From JACKIC01 sp964392305 (GTDB taxonomy: Bacteria > Planctomycetota > UBA1135 > UBA2386), in contig CAYMPV010000018.1 of assembly GCA_964392305.1 (NCBI GenBank), forward strand, positions 1-64,000: DNA of 64,000 nt. Reading direction: 5' to 3'. The stretch's first letter is position 1. The number at the start of each line of letters is the position of its first letter. Position numbers and translations under genes: made by a program. The notes beneath the pieces are model-generated. The model did no database searches and was not told where the DNA came from. It saw only the letters and a program-made list of their open reading frames with translations. Positions 7,702 through 16,010 of the stretch are shown here, in pieces.

Positions 7702-9219
7702 ATGACCGCTACCAACACCCCGAAGACCAAATCCAAGAAGTCCGCTGCTGCCGCACCCGGCACCAGCAAGTCCAACGTGCTCGGCCCGACCGATTTCAAG
7801 GTGCGCGACATGTCGCTCGCCGAGTTCGGTCGCAAGGAGATCGATCTCGCCGAAGTCGAGATGCCCGGCCTGATGGCGCTGCGCAGCGAATACCGCAAGC
7901 AGCAGCCGCTCCAGGGCGCGCGCATCACGGGCTCGCTGCACATGACGATCCAGACCGCGGTGCTGATCGAGACGTTGGTCGAGCTCGGCGCCGAAGTGCG
8001 TTGGGCCTCGTGCAACATCTTCAGCACGCAGGACCACGCCGCTGCCGCGATCGCCGTCGGTCCCAAGGGCACGGTCGACAAGCCCAAGGGCGTGCCCGTG
8101 TTCGCCTGGAAGGGCGAAACGCTCGAGGAATACTGGTGGTGCACCGAACAGGCGCTGACCTGGCCCGGTCATGACGGCCCGAACATGATCCTCGACGACG
8201 GCGGCGACGCCACGATGATGGTCATGAAGGGTGCGCAGTGGGAGCAGGCCGGCAAGGTGCCGTCGGTGAAGAAGAACGACGGTGAGGACTGGGTCGAGTT
8301 GATCAAGTGCCTCAAGAACTCGATCAGCCAGAACAAGGGCAAGTGGTCGAAGATGCTGCCCGGCATCCGCGGCGTCTCGGAGGAGACCACCACGGGTGTG
8401 CACCGTCTCTACCAGCTGCAGGCCGAAGGCGCGTTGCCGTTCCCGGCGATGAACGTCAACGACAGCGTCACCAAGTCGAAGTTCGACAACGTCTACGGCT
8501 GCCGCCACTCGCTGGTCGACGGCCTGATGCGCGCCACCGACGTGATGCTCTCGGGCAAGGTCGCGGTGGTCTGTGGTTACGGCGACGTCGGCAAGGGTTG
8601 TGCCCAGTCGCTCAAGGGCCAGGGCGCCCGCGTCATCGTCACCGAGATCGACCCGATCTGCGCGCTGCAGGCGGCGATGGAGGGTTACCAGGTCCTCACG
8701 ATCGACGACGTGATCGACTACGCCGACGTGTTCATCACCGCGACCGGGAACTACCAGGTCATCACGGTCGAGCACATGAAGCGCATGAAGAACAACGCGA
8801 TCGTCGCCAACATCGGTCACTTCGACAACGAGATCGACATGGCCGGCCTGGAGCGTATGCCCGGTGTGCGTTGCGACAACATCAAGCCGCAGACCGATCG
8901 CTGGGTGTTCCCGGACGGCCACGGCGTGATCGTGCTGGCCGAAGGCCGTCTGATGAACCTGGGTTGCGCCACCGGCCACCCGAGCTTCGTGATGTCGAAC
9001 AGCTTCACCAACCAGGTGATCGCGCAGATCGAGTTGTTCAACAACTACAAGAAGTACGACAAGGGCGTCTACACGCTGCCCAAGCACCTCGACGAGAAGG
9101 TCGCGCGCCTGCACCTCGCCAAGCTCGGCGTCAAGCTGACCAGGCTGTCGAAGAAGCAGGCCGAGTACCTCGGCATCTCCGCCGACGGCCCGTTCAAGCC
9201 CGGCCACTACCGCTACTAA
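7702..9219 (+). CDS. ahcY: Adenosylhomocysteinase (S-adenosylhomocysteine hydrolase)
   Basis: The 505-residue enzyme splits S-adenosylhomocysteine into adenosine and homocysteine, keeping methylation free of product inhibition. Family landmarks include LEQ-like LRSEYRKQQPLQGARI, the NAD-binding Rossmann motif VVCGYGDVGKGCAQSL, TEIDPICALQAAMEGY, FITATGNYQVIT, NIGHFDNEID and the C-terminal KPGHYRY that reaches into the partner subunit's NAD site. The N-terminus carries a Lys/Thr/Ala-rich tail not needed for the fold. The start at 7702 has a GAGAGAGAA purine tract upstream. The gene lies behind the ArsR-methyltransferase gene and probably shares its palindrome-controlled promoter. Adenosine deaminase (61642-62886) could remove the adenosine formed. 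Confidence 0.96.
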   Translation: MTATNTPKTKSKKSAAAAPGTSKSNVLGPTDFKVRDMSLAEFGRKEIDLAEVEMPGLMALRSEYRKQQPLQGARITGSLHMTIQTAVLIETLVELGAEVRWASCNIFSTQDHAAAAIAVGPKGTVDKPKGVPVFAWKGETLEEYWWCTEQALTWPGHDGPNMILDDGGDATMMVMKGAQWEQAGKVPSVKKNDGEDWVELIKCLKNSISQNKGKWSKMLPGIRGVSEETTTGVHRLYQLQAEGALPFPAMNVNDSVTKSKFDNVYGCRHSLVDGLMRATDVMLSGKVAVVCGYGDVGKGCAQSLKGQGARVIVTEIDPICALQAAMEGYQVLTIDDVIDYADVFITATGNYQVITVEHMKRMKNNAIVANIGHFDNEIDMAGLERMPGVRCDNIKPQTDRWVFPDGHGVIVLAEGRLMNLGCATGHPSFVMSNSFTNQVIAQIELFNNYKKYDKGVYTLPKHLDEKVARLHLAKLGVKLTRLSKKQAEYLGISADGPFKPGHYRY

Positions 9220-9256
9220 TTTGTGGGCGAGTTGGCGGCTGGGGCCGCCTGCGTTG

Positions 9257-9284
9257 GAGCCGGCGCCCGCAGCGGGCGCGGCTC
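9257..9284. terminator. Long GC-rich hairpin between convergent ahcY and lepB
   Basis: GAGCC and GCGCCCGC pair with GCGGGCGC and GGCTC, leaving one bulged G, to form a stem of 13 pairs. It lies in the only gap between two convergent genes. No T-tract follows on either strand, so it would act as a bidirectional, non-canonical terminator or 3' stabiliser. Confidence 0.5.
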
Positions 9285-9344
9285 AACGGCGTCGCGTGGG
9301 CCGGTCGTGCGGTTGCGTGGGCCTGGCCGGTGCGCCCGCGGCGA

Positions 9345-9935
9345 TCAGAAGATGGTCGCGGTGGCGAGTGGCCAGAAGCGCACGCGCACGCGGCCGCGGA
9401 TCAGTTCTTCGGGCACCAGGCCGAAGCTGCGTGAGTCGCAGCTGATCGGGCGGTTGTCGCCGAGCACGAAGAAGTTGCCTTCCGGCACGGTCATCTCGGC
9501 GAGTTCCTGGTGGTCGTGGATGCAGCCGTAGGAGTCGGCCGGCTTGCCGTCGACGTAGAGCACGCCGGCGTGCATCGCGATCACGTCCCCGGGCCCGGCG
9601 ACGACGCGTTTGACGAAGTCGACCGACGGGTTGAGCGGATAACGCAGGACGACCACGTCACCGCGGTGCACGTCGCCGACGTTGTGCGCGACCCGATCGA
9701 CCACGAGGCGGTCACCGTCGTGCAGGCAGGGTTCCATCGAGCTGCCCTTGACGACCGAGACCTGTACCACGAACAGGTGCAGGACGACCATCAGGGCGGC
9801 GCCCAGCAACGTGTCGACGAGGAAGCGCAGCTGCGAACGGCGTCGCGGCACTCGCGGTGCTGCAGGAACGGCCAGCGTGCGCGTGGTCGCGGTCGACGTC
9901 GGGCGCAGGCCCGGTGCTCGGAAACCCATCCACAT
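9345..9935 (-). CDS. lepB: Signal peptidase I
   Basis: The 196-residue S26-family leader peptidase cleaves signal peptides at the outer face of the membrane. A basic N-terminus is followed by one membrane segment (about residues 38-60). Ser66 in GSSMEPCLHDGD is the nucleophile and Lys109 in FVKRVVAGPGD is the general base. The family boxes RGDVVVLRYP and GDNRPISCDSRSFG are intact. The length is near the short end for the family, with a single N-terminal anchor rather than two. It converges on ahcY and is divergent from the HDOD gene. The many Sec-type signal peptides in this window would be its substrates. Confidence 0.92.
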   Translation of the reverse strand: MWMGFRAPGLRPTSTATTRTLAVPAAPRVPRRRSQLRFLVDTLLGAALMVVLHLFVVQVSVVKGSSMEPCLHDGDRLVVDRVAHNVGDVHRGDVVVLRYPLNPSVDFVKRVVAGPGDVIAMHAGVLYVDGKPADSYGCIHDHQELAEMTVPEGNFFVLGDNRPISCDSRSFGLVPEELIRGRVRVRFWPLATATIF

Positions 9936-10145
9936 GCCGACGCGTATCGGCTCCTGCAGCGGTCACCTTGACCTCGGACAGGACGGGAAATCCCTGAGGG
10001 ACTGGCCGCAGCGTCTCGTCGTGGTGCCGGTGGCAACGGCGTGCGGCGCGTGGGCCCGGCAACCCCGGGTTCGTGGTCAAGGAGACGGCGTGAGGCGTCC
10101 GAAGAACGACACGACGACACACGCCAGACGCCGGGAGCAGCCAGC

Positions 10146-11024
10146 ATGAGTCATTCGACCCTCCAACAACTCGCGCAACAGGAGAAGACCCGCCGCGAGA
10201 TCCTGCACAAGAGCGACCTGATTCCGCCGCTGCCCGACCTGGTCGTGCGGCTGCTCGCGGTGCTCAACAACCAGGAGACCGAGCCCGAGGACCTCGAGAA
10301 GCTGCTGCAGAACGACCAGGTGCTCGTCGCCAAGATGCTGGCGATGGTCAATTCGCCCTTCTACGGCATGAACCGCTCGATCCGCACCGTCAAGGACGCG
10401 GTGATGGTGCTCGGATTCCGCGGCGTGCGCAGCCTGGTGCTGGCGACCAGCACGGCCAAGTTCATGCAGCGTGACTTCGCCTGTTATGGCCACGAGCCGA
10501 AGGGACTCTGGCTGCACGCTGCGTGCGTCGCTGCGGGCTCGAAGGCGTTGGCCAGATCCTGCAAACTCGGCGCCGACGCGGCCGAGCAGTTGTTCGTCGC
10601 GGGCCTGCTGCACGACATCGGCAAGCTGATGCTGTTGCCCTACGTGCACGACAACAAGACCTTGGCCCAGGCGCGTGATCGGGCGGCCGCCGAGCGCGCG
10701 GCGATCGGTATGGACCACACCGAGGCCGGTGCCCTGGTGACCGCCAAGTGGAACCTCAGCCTGGAGATCCAGGAGGTGCTCAAGAACCACCACGACCGGG
10801 ACGAGAGCGTCTGCAGCCCGGGGCTCGCCGTGGTGCGCCTCGCCGACCAGATCGCGCACGAGATGGGCGTCGGTTACCTGCCACAGAGTGCCCCGGTGGG
10901 CAGGGTGTTGCCCGGTGACCTGGCGGTGTTGGGCATCGCCGAGCCGTCTTGGACGACGCTGCGCGACGAGGTCGCGGCGATCATGGACGATGCCGTCCAG
11001 GCGCTGGGTTCGTTGGCTTGCTGA
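10146..11024 (+). CDS. HDOD domain protein
   Basis: The 292-residue protein consists almost entirely of an HDOD (HD-related output) domain. Conserved stretches are LPPLPDLVVRLL-like IPPLPDLVVRLL, ISVAKML-like LVAKMLAMVNSPFYG, VMVLGFRGVRSLVL and the degenerate HD motif FVAGLLHDIGKL around residue 155. HDOD proteins usually lack phosphodiesterase activity and act as signalling adaptors. The start at 10146 has GGGAG upstream. The phosphatase gene begins 16 bases after its stop, so the two are probably one operon and one signalling module. A 210-base leader separates it from divergent lepB. Confidence 0.88.
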   Translation: MSHSTLQQLAQQEKTRREILHKSDLIPPLPDLVVRLLAVLNNQETEPEDLEKLLQNDQVLVAKMLAMVNSPFYGMNRSIRTVKDAVMVLGFRGVRSLVLATSTAKFMQRDFACYGHEPKGLWLHAACVAAGSKALARSCKLGADAAEQLFVAGLLHDIGKLMLLPYVHDNKTLAQARDRAAAERAAIGMDHTEAGALVTAKWNLSLEIQEVLKNHHDRDESVCSPGLAVVRLADQIAHEMGVGYLPQSAPVGRVLPGDLAVLGIAEPSWTTLRDEVAAIMDDAVQALGSLAC

Positions 11025-11040
11025 GCACTTCCCACGCGTC

Positions 11041-12702
11041 ATGGAAGTCGCTGCCACCCACGCCTGGACCGGCGCGGCGGCCCTTGCTGGGCTGCACGCC
11101 TGTCGGTCGATCGGCGAGCTGAACGCTCGGCTGGTCGATCTGCTCGGCGCCACCGTGAACGGTGCGGCGTTCGCGTTGCTGCTCGCGGATGGTGACGAGC
11201 AGCACTGGCGCGTCGAGGTGGTGGGTGGCGAGGCATGTCCGCTGCGCGGCCAGGAGCGTGCGGGCCGCGAGGACTGGTCGGTGGTCGCGTCGCAGCGTCT
11301 GCCGGTGCGTTACGGTCATCACGAGCTCGGCGAACTGCTGGTCGGCGAGCCGATCGGCGAGGACACGCTGGTGTCGCTGCAAGCGGTGTTGGCCCACTAC
11401 GCGACGGCGCTCGTCAACCACACCCTCAACGCCGAGGCGCGGCAGGCGACCGAACACTACTGCGCCAGCCTGCAGGCGCTCGAGGAGGGCATCGTCCTGT
11501 TCCAGGAAGAGGACGCTGACGCGGTGATGGCGCGCCTGTTGTCCCTGGCGATGGCCATGGTGCAGGCGACTGCGGGTGTGCTCTACGTGCTGCGTGAGGT
11601 CGGTGACGCAGCCTCGGGCCTGCAAGCGGACCAGGTTCTGGGACTGCCCGAGTCGCTGCTCGAGTCGTTCGTCCCGCTCGAGGCGCGGCCATGGCCCGAG
11701 TCCCTGATGGGGCAGGGGCCGCAGTGGTTCGAACGCGCCGCCGACGGCTCGCTCGGTGGTCTCGCCGGTGGCTCGTTGCCGCCGGTCGTCGGCAACATGG
11801 TGGCCCTGCCGCTGCGTTACCACGGCGTCGACGCCGGTATCTGTGTGTTGTTCAACGCGGCGATCGAACCGGGCACGGCGCGCGACTACCTCGGCCGTGT
11901 GCAGAGCCTGGGGCACCTGGGTGCTGCGTTGCTGCATCGCCTGAAGCTGGAAGCGATGACCGCGCGCAACCGGTCGATCGCGCGCGAACTCGAGATCGCC
12001 AGCGCGATCCAGAAGCGACTGCTGCCGGCGCATGCTCCGGCGACCGACGACTACGACTTCTCATGGTGTTCGATCGCCGCGCACAACATCGGCGGCGACT
12101 ATCTGGATCTGTTGATGAGCGACCTCGGCGACATCTACGCCGTGGTGGCCGACGCCTCGGGGCACGGCATCAACTCGGCGATGCTGATGACCTCGTTCCG
12201 CAGCACCTACCGCGCCGACGCGCCATGGCAGGAGCCTGCTGACCTGCTCGGCGCCCTCAATCGCGAGGTCGTGCACGAGGTGGGGTCGACCGGCATGTTC
12301 ATCACCGCGGCGACGCTGCGCATCGAGCGCGACAGCAACCGCATGACGCTGTCGAGCGCCGGACACAATCCGATCTTCCTGTTCCGCGCCGCCAGCGGCG
12401 AGGTCGAGAGCATCGACTCCCACGGCCCGCCGCTCGGGTTCCTCGGGGGCGCGACCTTCACTTCGTGCGAGACGGTGTTGCACGCCGGTGATGTCCTGCT
12501 GCTCTACACGGACGGGATCACCGAGGCCGCAGGCGCGAGCCAGGAGATGTTCGGTGAAGAACGCCTGCAGGCTCTGTTGCGCCGTCACGCGGCGGACCGG
12601 GCCGAGGTGATGCTCGCGGCGATGCAGCAGGCGCTGTGCGACTTCACCGGGCGCGTGCATCACGAGGACGACGTGTCGATGACCGTGATCAAGGTCAACT
12701 GA
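11041..12702 (+). CDS. GAF-domain PP2C/SpoIIE-type serine phosphatase (RsbU-like)
   Basis: The 553-residue cytoplasmic protein has an N-terminal sensor half with GAF-like sequence (about residues 10-290). A helical linker (NRSIARELEIASAIQKRLLP) joins it to a C-terminal PP2C phosphatase domain. Metal-binding motifs are NIGGDYLDL (about 347-355), VADASGHGINSAM (about 368), YTDGITEAA (about 489) and EDDVSM (about 542). Such proteins dephosphorylate anti-anti-sigma factors in partner-switching cascades. No anti-sigma antagonist or kinase is adjacent, so the target must be elsewhere. The gene follows the HDOD gene and converges with rpoN, only 19 bases separating the two. Confidence 0.9.
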   Translation: MEVAATHAWTGAAALAGLHACRSIGELNARLVDLLGATVNGAAFALLLADGDEQHWRVEVVGGEACPLRGQERAGREDWSVVASQRLPVRYGHHELGELLVGEPIGEDTLVSLQAVLAHYATALVNHTLNAEARQATEHYCASLQALEEGIVLFQEEDADAVMARLLSLAMAMVQATAGVLYVLREVGDAASGLQADQVLGLPESLLESFVPLEARPWPESLMGQGPQWFERAADGSLGGLAGGSLPPVVGNMVALPLRYHGVDAGICVLFNAAIEPGTARDYLGRVQSLGHLGAALLHRLKLEAMTARNRSIARELEIASAIQKRLLPAHAPATDDYDFSWCSIAAHNIGGDYLDLLMSDLGDIYAVVADASGHGINSAMLMTSFRSTYRADAPWQEPADLLGALNREVVHEVGSTGMFITAATLRIERDSNRMTLSSAGHNPIFLFRAASGEVESIDSHGPPLGFLGGATFTSCETVLHAGDVLLLYTDGITEAAGASQEMFGEERLQALLRRHAADRAEVMLAAMQQALCDFTGRVHHEDDVSMTVIKVN

Positions 12703-12721
12703 CCGGCGCGGGCGGTTCGGG

Positions 12722-14149
12722 CTAGAACTGCTTGCGGCGCGAACTGCTCTCGATGCCCAGCGCCTTGCGGTACTTGGTCACCGTGCGGCGGGCGATGTGC
12801 ACGCCGCGTTTGCCCAGCTCTTCGACCAGCTGGTCGTCGGACATCGGGTTGTCCTTGTCCTCGGCGTCGACGATCTGTTTGAGCGTGTCCTTGACGGCGC
12901 GTTGGCTGACCATGTCGCCGGTGTCCGACATGGTGCCGCTGCTGAAGAAGCGCTTCATGTCGAAGATGCCCTGCGGCGTCTGGATGTACTTGCCGGAGGT
13001 CGCGCGACTGACGGTCGAGATGTGCACGTGCACGGCGTCGGCGATGTCCTGCATCTTCATCGGCACGAGGTGCTGCACGCCGTGGCGCAGAAAACCCTCC
13101 TGGCGCCGCACGAGTTCGGTGGCGATGCGTTCGATGGTGTTCTGCCGCTGGTGCACGGACTCGATGAACCACTTCGCCGCCTCGATCTTGCGGCGCAGGT
13201 ATTCGTAGATCTTGGGGTCGGTGCGCGCGTCCTGCAGCAGCGTGCGGTAGAGCGGCGAGATCGACAGTTCGGGCAGCGTGCCGCGCTGGCTGCGCACCTC
13301 GAACTTGCCGTCGACCTCGTCGACGATCACGTCGGGAGAGACGTTGTTGGTCGACTCGCCGCCGAACTCCGACCCGGGATGGGGGTTGCAGTGGGAGCGC
13401 AGGAAGTCCCAGCTCTCCTTGATCTCGTCGATGGTGGCGCCGGTTTCCTTGGCGATCTTCGGCAGGCGGTTCATCGCCAGGTCGTCGAGGTGCTGTTCGA
13501 CGATGCGCCGGGTCAGCGGGCGCACGAAGTCGAAGCGCGCCAGCTGCATCAGCAGGCAGTCGCGCAGGTCGCGCGCGCCGACGCCGATCGGTTCGAGGTC
13601 GCGCACGATGTCGACGGCCTCCTCGGCGAGCGGCAGCGGCACCAGCAGCTGTTGCGCGATCTGTTCGGCGGTCTCGTTGAGGCGGCCGTCTTCGTCGAGC
13701 GAGAACACGATGTGCTCGACCACGCGGATCAGCTCGGGGTCCGACTCCTGGGTGCGGACCTGGGTCATCAGGTATTCGGGCAGGGACGTCGAGCGCCCGG
13801 GGGTGTTGTTGAGCGCTTCGAACTTGCGGTCCTCGTCGTCGCCGCCGGCCGAGGCGCTGCGCAGCCGCCAGTTCGGTTCGACGCGCGCCTCGAGCTGGTC
13901 GATCTCGGCCGAGAACTCACGCTGCAGTCGATCCTCGAGCGACGGCTGCTCAGGTGCGGGTGGCTCGGCGCCGGCAGCGGCTTCACTCTCGTCCTTGCGC
14001 TCGAGGAAGACGTTCTCCTGCAGTTCCTGTTCGATCTGGTCCTTGAGCTCGAGCAGGGGCAGCTGCAGCACCTGCATGGCCTGGATCATCTGCGGCGACT
14101 GGACGAGTCGCTGTTCCGCGCGCAGGGATTGGGTCAGGCCAAGACGCAT
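12722..14149 (-). CDS. rpoN: RNA polymerase sigma-54 factor
   Basis: The 475-residue protein has all three sigma-54 regions. A Gln/Leu-rich activator-interacting region I (LTQSLRAEQRLVQSPQMIQA) is followed by an acidic region II (about residues 50-85), the core-binding domain and the DNA-binding C-terminus. The RpoN box reads ARRTVTKYRK at residues 453-462, with the expected final helix after it. It would direct transcription from -24/-12 promoters with AAA+ activators. I see no enhancer-binding protein gene in the window and found no confident -24/-12 site. Neighbouring genes do not include the ptsN/hpf genes often linked to rpoN in proteobacteria. Confidence 0.97.
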   Translation of the reverse strand: MRLGLTQSLRAEQRLVQSPQMIQAMQVLQLPLLELKDQIEQELQENVFLERKDESEAAAGAEPPAPEQPSLEDRLQREFSAEIDQLEARVEPNWRLRSASAGGDDEDRKFEALNNTPGRSTSLPEYLMTQVRTQESDPELIRVVEHIVFSLDEDGRLNETAEQIAQQLLVPLPLAEEAVDIVRDLEPIGVGARDLRDCLLMQLARFDFVRPLTRRIVEQHLDDLAMNRLPKIAKETGATIDEIKESWDFLRSHCNPHPGSEFGGESTNNVSPDVIVDEVDGKFEVRSQRGTLPELSISPLYRTLLQDARTDPKIYEYLRRKIEAAKWFIESVHQRQNTIERIATELVRRQEGFLRHGVQHLVPMKMQDIADAVHVHISTVSRATSGKYIQTPQGIFDMKRFFSSGTMSDTGDMVSQRAVKDTLKQIVDAEDKDNPMSDDQLVEELGKRGVHIARRTVTKYRKALGIESSSRRKQF

Positions 14150-14206
14150 GCCCCCCTTGTAGCTCCAGGTCGCGCGGCGGTCACGGTCTGCGAGGTACGC
14201 AATTCG

Positions 14207-14225
14207 CTTCTCCTCGCTGGAGAAG
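14207..14225 (-). terminator. 7-bp hairpin between a secreted-protein gene and rpoN
   Basis: CTTCTCC and GGAGAAG form a perfect stem with a 5-base loop in the gap after the 14274-15962 gene and upstream of rpoN. There is no T-tract, so it may be a terminator or a structured rpoN leader. Confidence 0.35.
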
Positions 14226-14273
14226 GAAGATCGCTGGAGAACAGGATCGTGGTGGCAGGCCGGGAGTTTTGAG

Positions 14274-15962
14274 CTACCACTTGACCACGGTCGACAGTGT
14301 CGTTCGCGAGGATGCGTCGCCCAAGGTCACGATCGGGCCGTCGCCGTGGTCGAGGACGCGGCCGTTGCCGACCGTGCCATCGTGCTGACAGCGGCACGAG
14401 GATGCATCTTCGGGCATCAGCAGGCCCCCGGGATTGACGTTGCGCGGTCGCAGGGTCAGCACGTGCGAGGTCTGCGCCAGCATGTCGACATGGGTCTCAC
14501 CCGATGGATTGGCGCCGCGCAACCGCAGCCAGGTGCCGGACTGGGCCGTGTCGACCTGCGGTTCGAGGGTGCTGGCTTCCTGGGCGATCTCGGCGTGCAA
14601 CTCTCTCACGAACGGGGTCTCGAGCAGTCGGGCCACGTGCAGTTCCCGGCCCAGCAAGGTGGGGGCGATCAGTTCGTGCAGCGTCGTGCCCGTGGCGAAC
14701 GTGCCCAGGTGCCGGACCTGCAGGTTGCGCAACAGGCGATCTTCGAGTCCGCGAAGCAGGTCACCGACCTGGGTGACGGTCGGGCGCGGGGCGCGAACGA
14801 ACAGGAAGCCGCCGGCGCACTCGATCGCGAAGTCCTCCTGCTCGGCGAGTTCGCCGAGGGACGTGTGCAGCAGGCTCACCAACTCCTCGGGCGGCAAGCA
14901 GGTGTAGGTCTGGTCCGCGTCGCGCCGTTCCATGCCCGGGCCGGGATTGTCGCCGAGCTGCGGGTGGGTCGAGGGCGGCACCAGGCACGCCAACAGGGCG
15001 CCGCTCGACAGGGCGCTGATCGGGAAGGCGGCCAGATCGGCGACCTGGGGATCGGCGGGCGGGGTGGCTGCGGTGGCCCGAACCGTCAGCAGCAGGCGTT
15101 CGCCGCAGGACGCATCGCCGGTCGCCAGAACGGCGAGCGCGCCGCCGTTCTGGATGCGTCCGGAGAAGCCGCCGAAGATCGTCGCCAGCGTCGGCAGGTC
15201 GATCTCGGGAGAGTTGTCCAGGCCGCTCGGCACGGTGCGAACGAGCCCACGCGGGATGCCGAAGCCGAACTGCACGTGCAGCACCATGTCGTCTCCGGAG
15301 GTCAGTCGATGGGGGACGACGACGACGCGACCGCCGTCGCAGAACGCGTTGGTCACCGGCAGCGCGATCTTCGCCTTCTGCGCCACTTCGGTGTCGACGT
15401 CGCGCACGTAGCGGACCCAGCGTTGCCGGTCGTGTGCGGCGACACCGTTGCTGTGTACGCGGCGCACGCTGCGCCACAGCGGCTGCAGATTCGCGACCAT
15501 GCGGGTGTATTCGGCGGGCGTCGTCACGGCGCTGATGTCGGTGAGGTCGCCCGCCTGCCACAGCGCCACCTCGACCTCGATCGGACGCGTCAGCAGGTTG
15601 CCGATCTCACGCACGTTGCGCGCGACCCGCTGCACGGCCTGAGCCTCGCCGAAGACCCGCAAGCTGTCCGATGACACGTTCAAGCTGAGCCGCTCGTTGT
15701 CGATGTCGGCGCTGTGCAGGCGACTCAACATGTCGGCGATGGCGTCGCTGCTGAACCATGCTTCCTCGCGGGTCGCATGCAGCAGGTCGTTGTCGTAATC
15801 GTCGTCGTGCCCGGTGGTCAGCAGCGAGCCCCAGGGCGGTGGCGCGACCGGGATCGCGGGTGCGGTGAGGTGCTGCAGCGGCAGGATCTCGAGCACGGCG
15901 CGGGCTGCCTGCGGCGGCTCCTGCGGTGCGAACGAAGTCAGCGCGATCAGTACGCAGAGCAT
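14274..15962 (-). CDS. Secreted protein of unknown function with secretin N-domain-like units
   Basis: The 562-residue protein starts with a short signal peptide (LCVLIALTSFAPQ); CGAGG lies upstream of the ATG. Two regions, LRVFGEAQAVQRVARNVREI and LFVRAPRPTVTQVGDLLRGL, follow the strand-helix pattern of secretin N-domains and are each succeeded by a short strand. No barrel domain is visible. The middle of the protein is unrecognised. It resembles the smaller 4291-5025 protein in this layout. The next gene on this strand is rpoN, and no secretion apparatus is encoded nearby. The role is unknown. Confidence 0.6.
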   Translation of the reverse strand: MLCVLIALTSFAPQEPPQAARAVLEILPLQHLTAPAIPVAPPPWGSLLTTGHDDDYDNDLLHATREEAWFSSDAIADMLSRLHSADIDNERLSLNVSSDSLRVFGEAQAVQRVARNVREIGNLLTRPIEVEVALWQAGDLTDISAVTTPAEYTRMVANLQPLWRSVRRVHSNGVAAHDRQRWVRYVRDVDTEVAQKAKIALPVTNAFCDGGRVVVVPHRLTSGDDMVLHVQFGFGIPRGLVRTVPSGLDNSPEIDLPTLATIFGGFSGRIQNGGALAVLATGDASCGERLLLTVRATAATPPADPQVADLAAFPISALSSGALLACLVPPSTHPQLGDNPGPGMERRDADQTYTCLPPEELVSLLHTSLGELAEQEDFAIECAGGFLFVRAPRPTVTQVGDLLRGLEDRLLRNLQVRHLGTFATGTTLHELIAPTLLGRELHVARLLETPFVRELHAEIAQEASTLEPQVDTAQSGTWLRLRGANPSGETHVDMLAQTSHVLTLRPRNVNPGGLLMPEDASSCRCQHDGTVGNGRVLDHGDGPIVTLGDASSRTTLSTVVKW

Positions 15963-16010
15963 GCGGGTGGCCTCGGAGTGAGGGGTGGGGAATGGGTGTG
16001 GCGCGTGCTC

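Noticed and set aside
9946..10080. Possible SAM or cyclic-di-GMP riboswitch before the HDOD gene
   Set aside because: The CCGGCAACC string recalls SAM-I-type aptamers, but the surrounding conserved positions and helices are missing, and the gene context does not fit SAM control.
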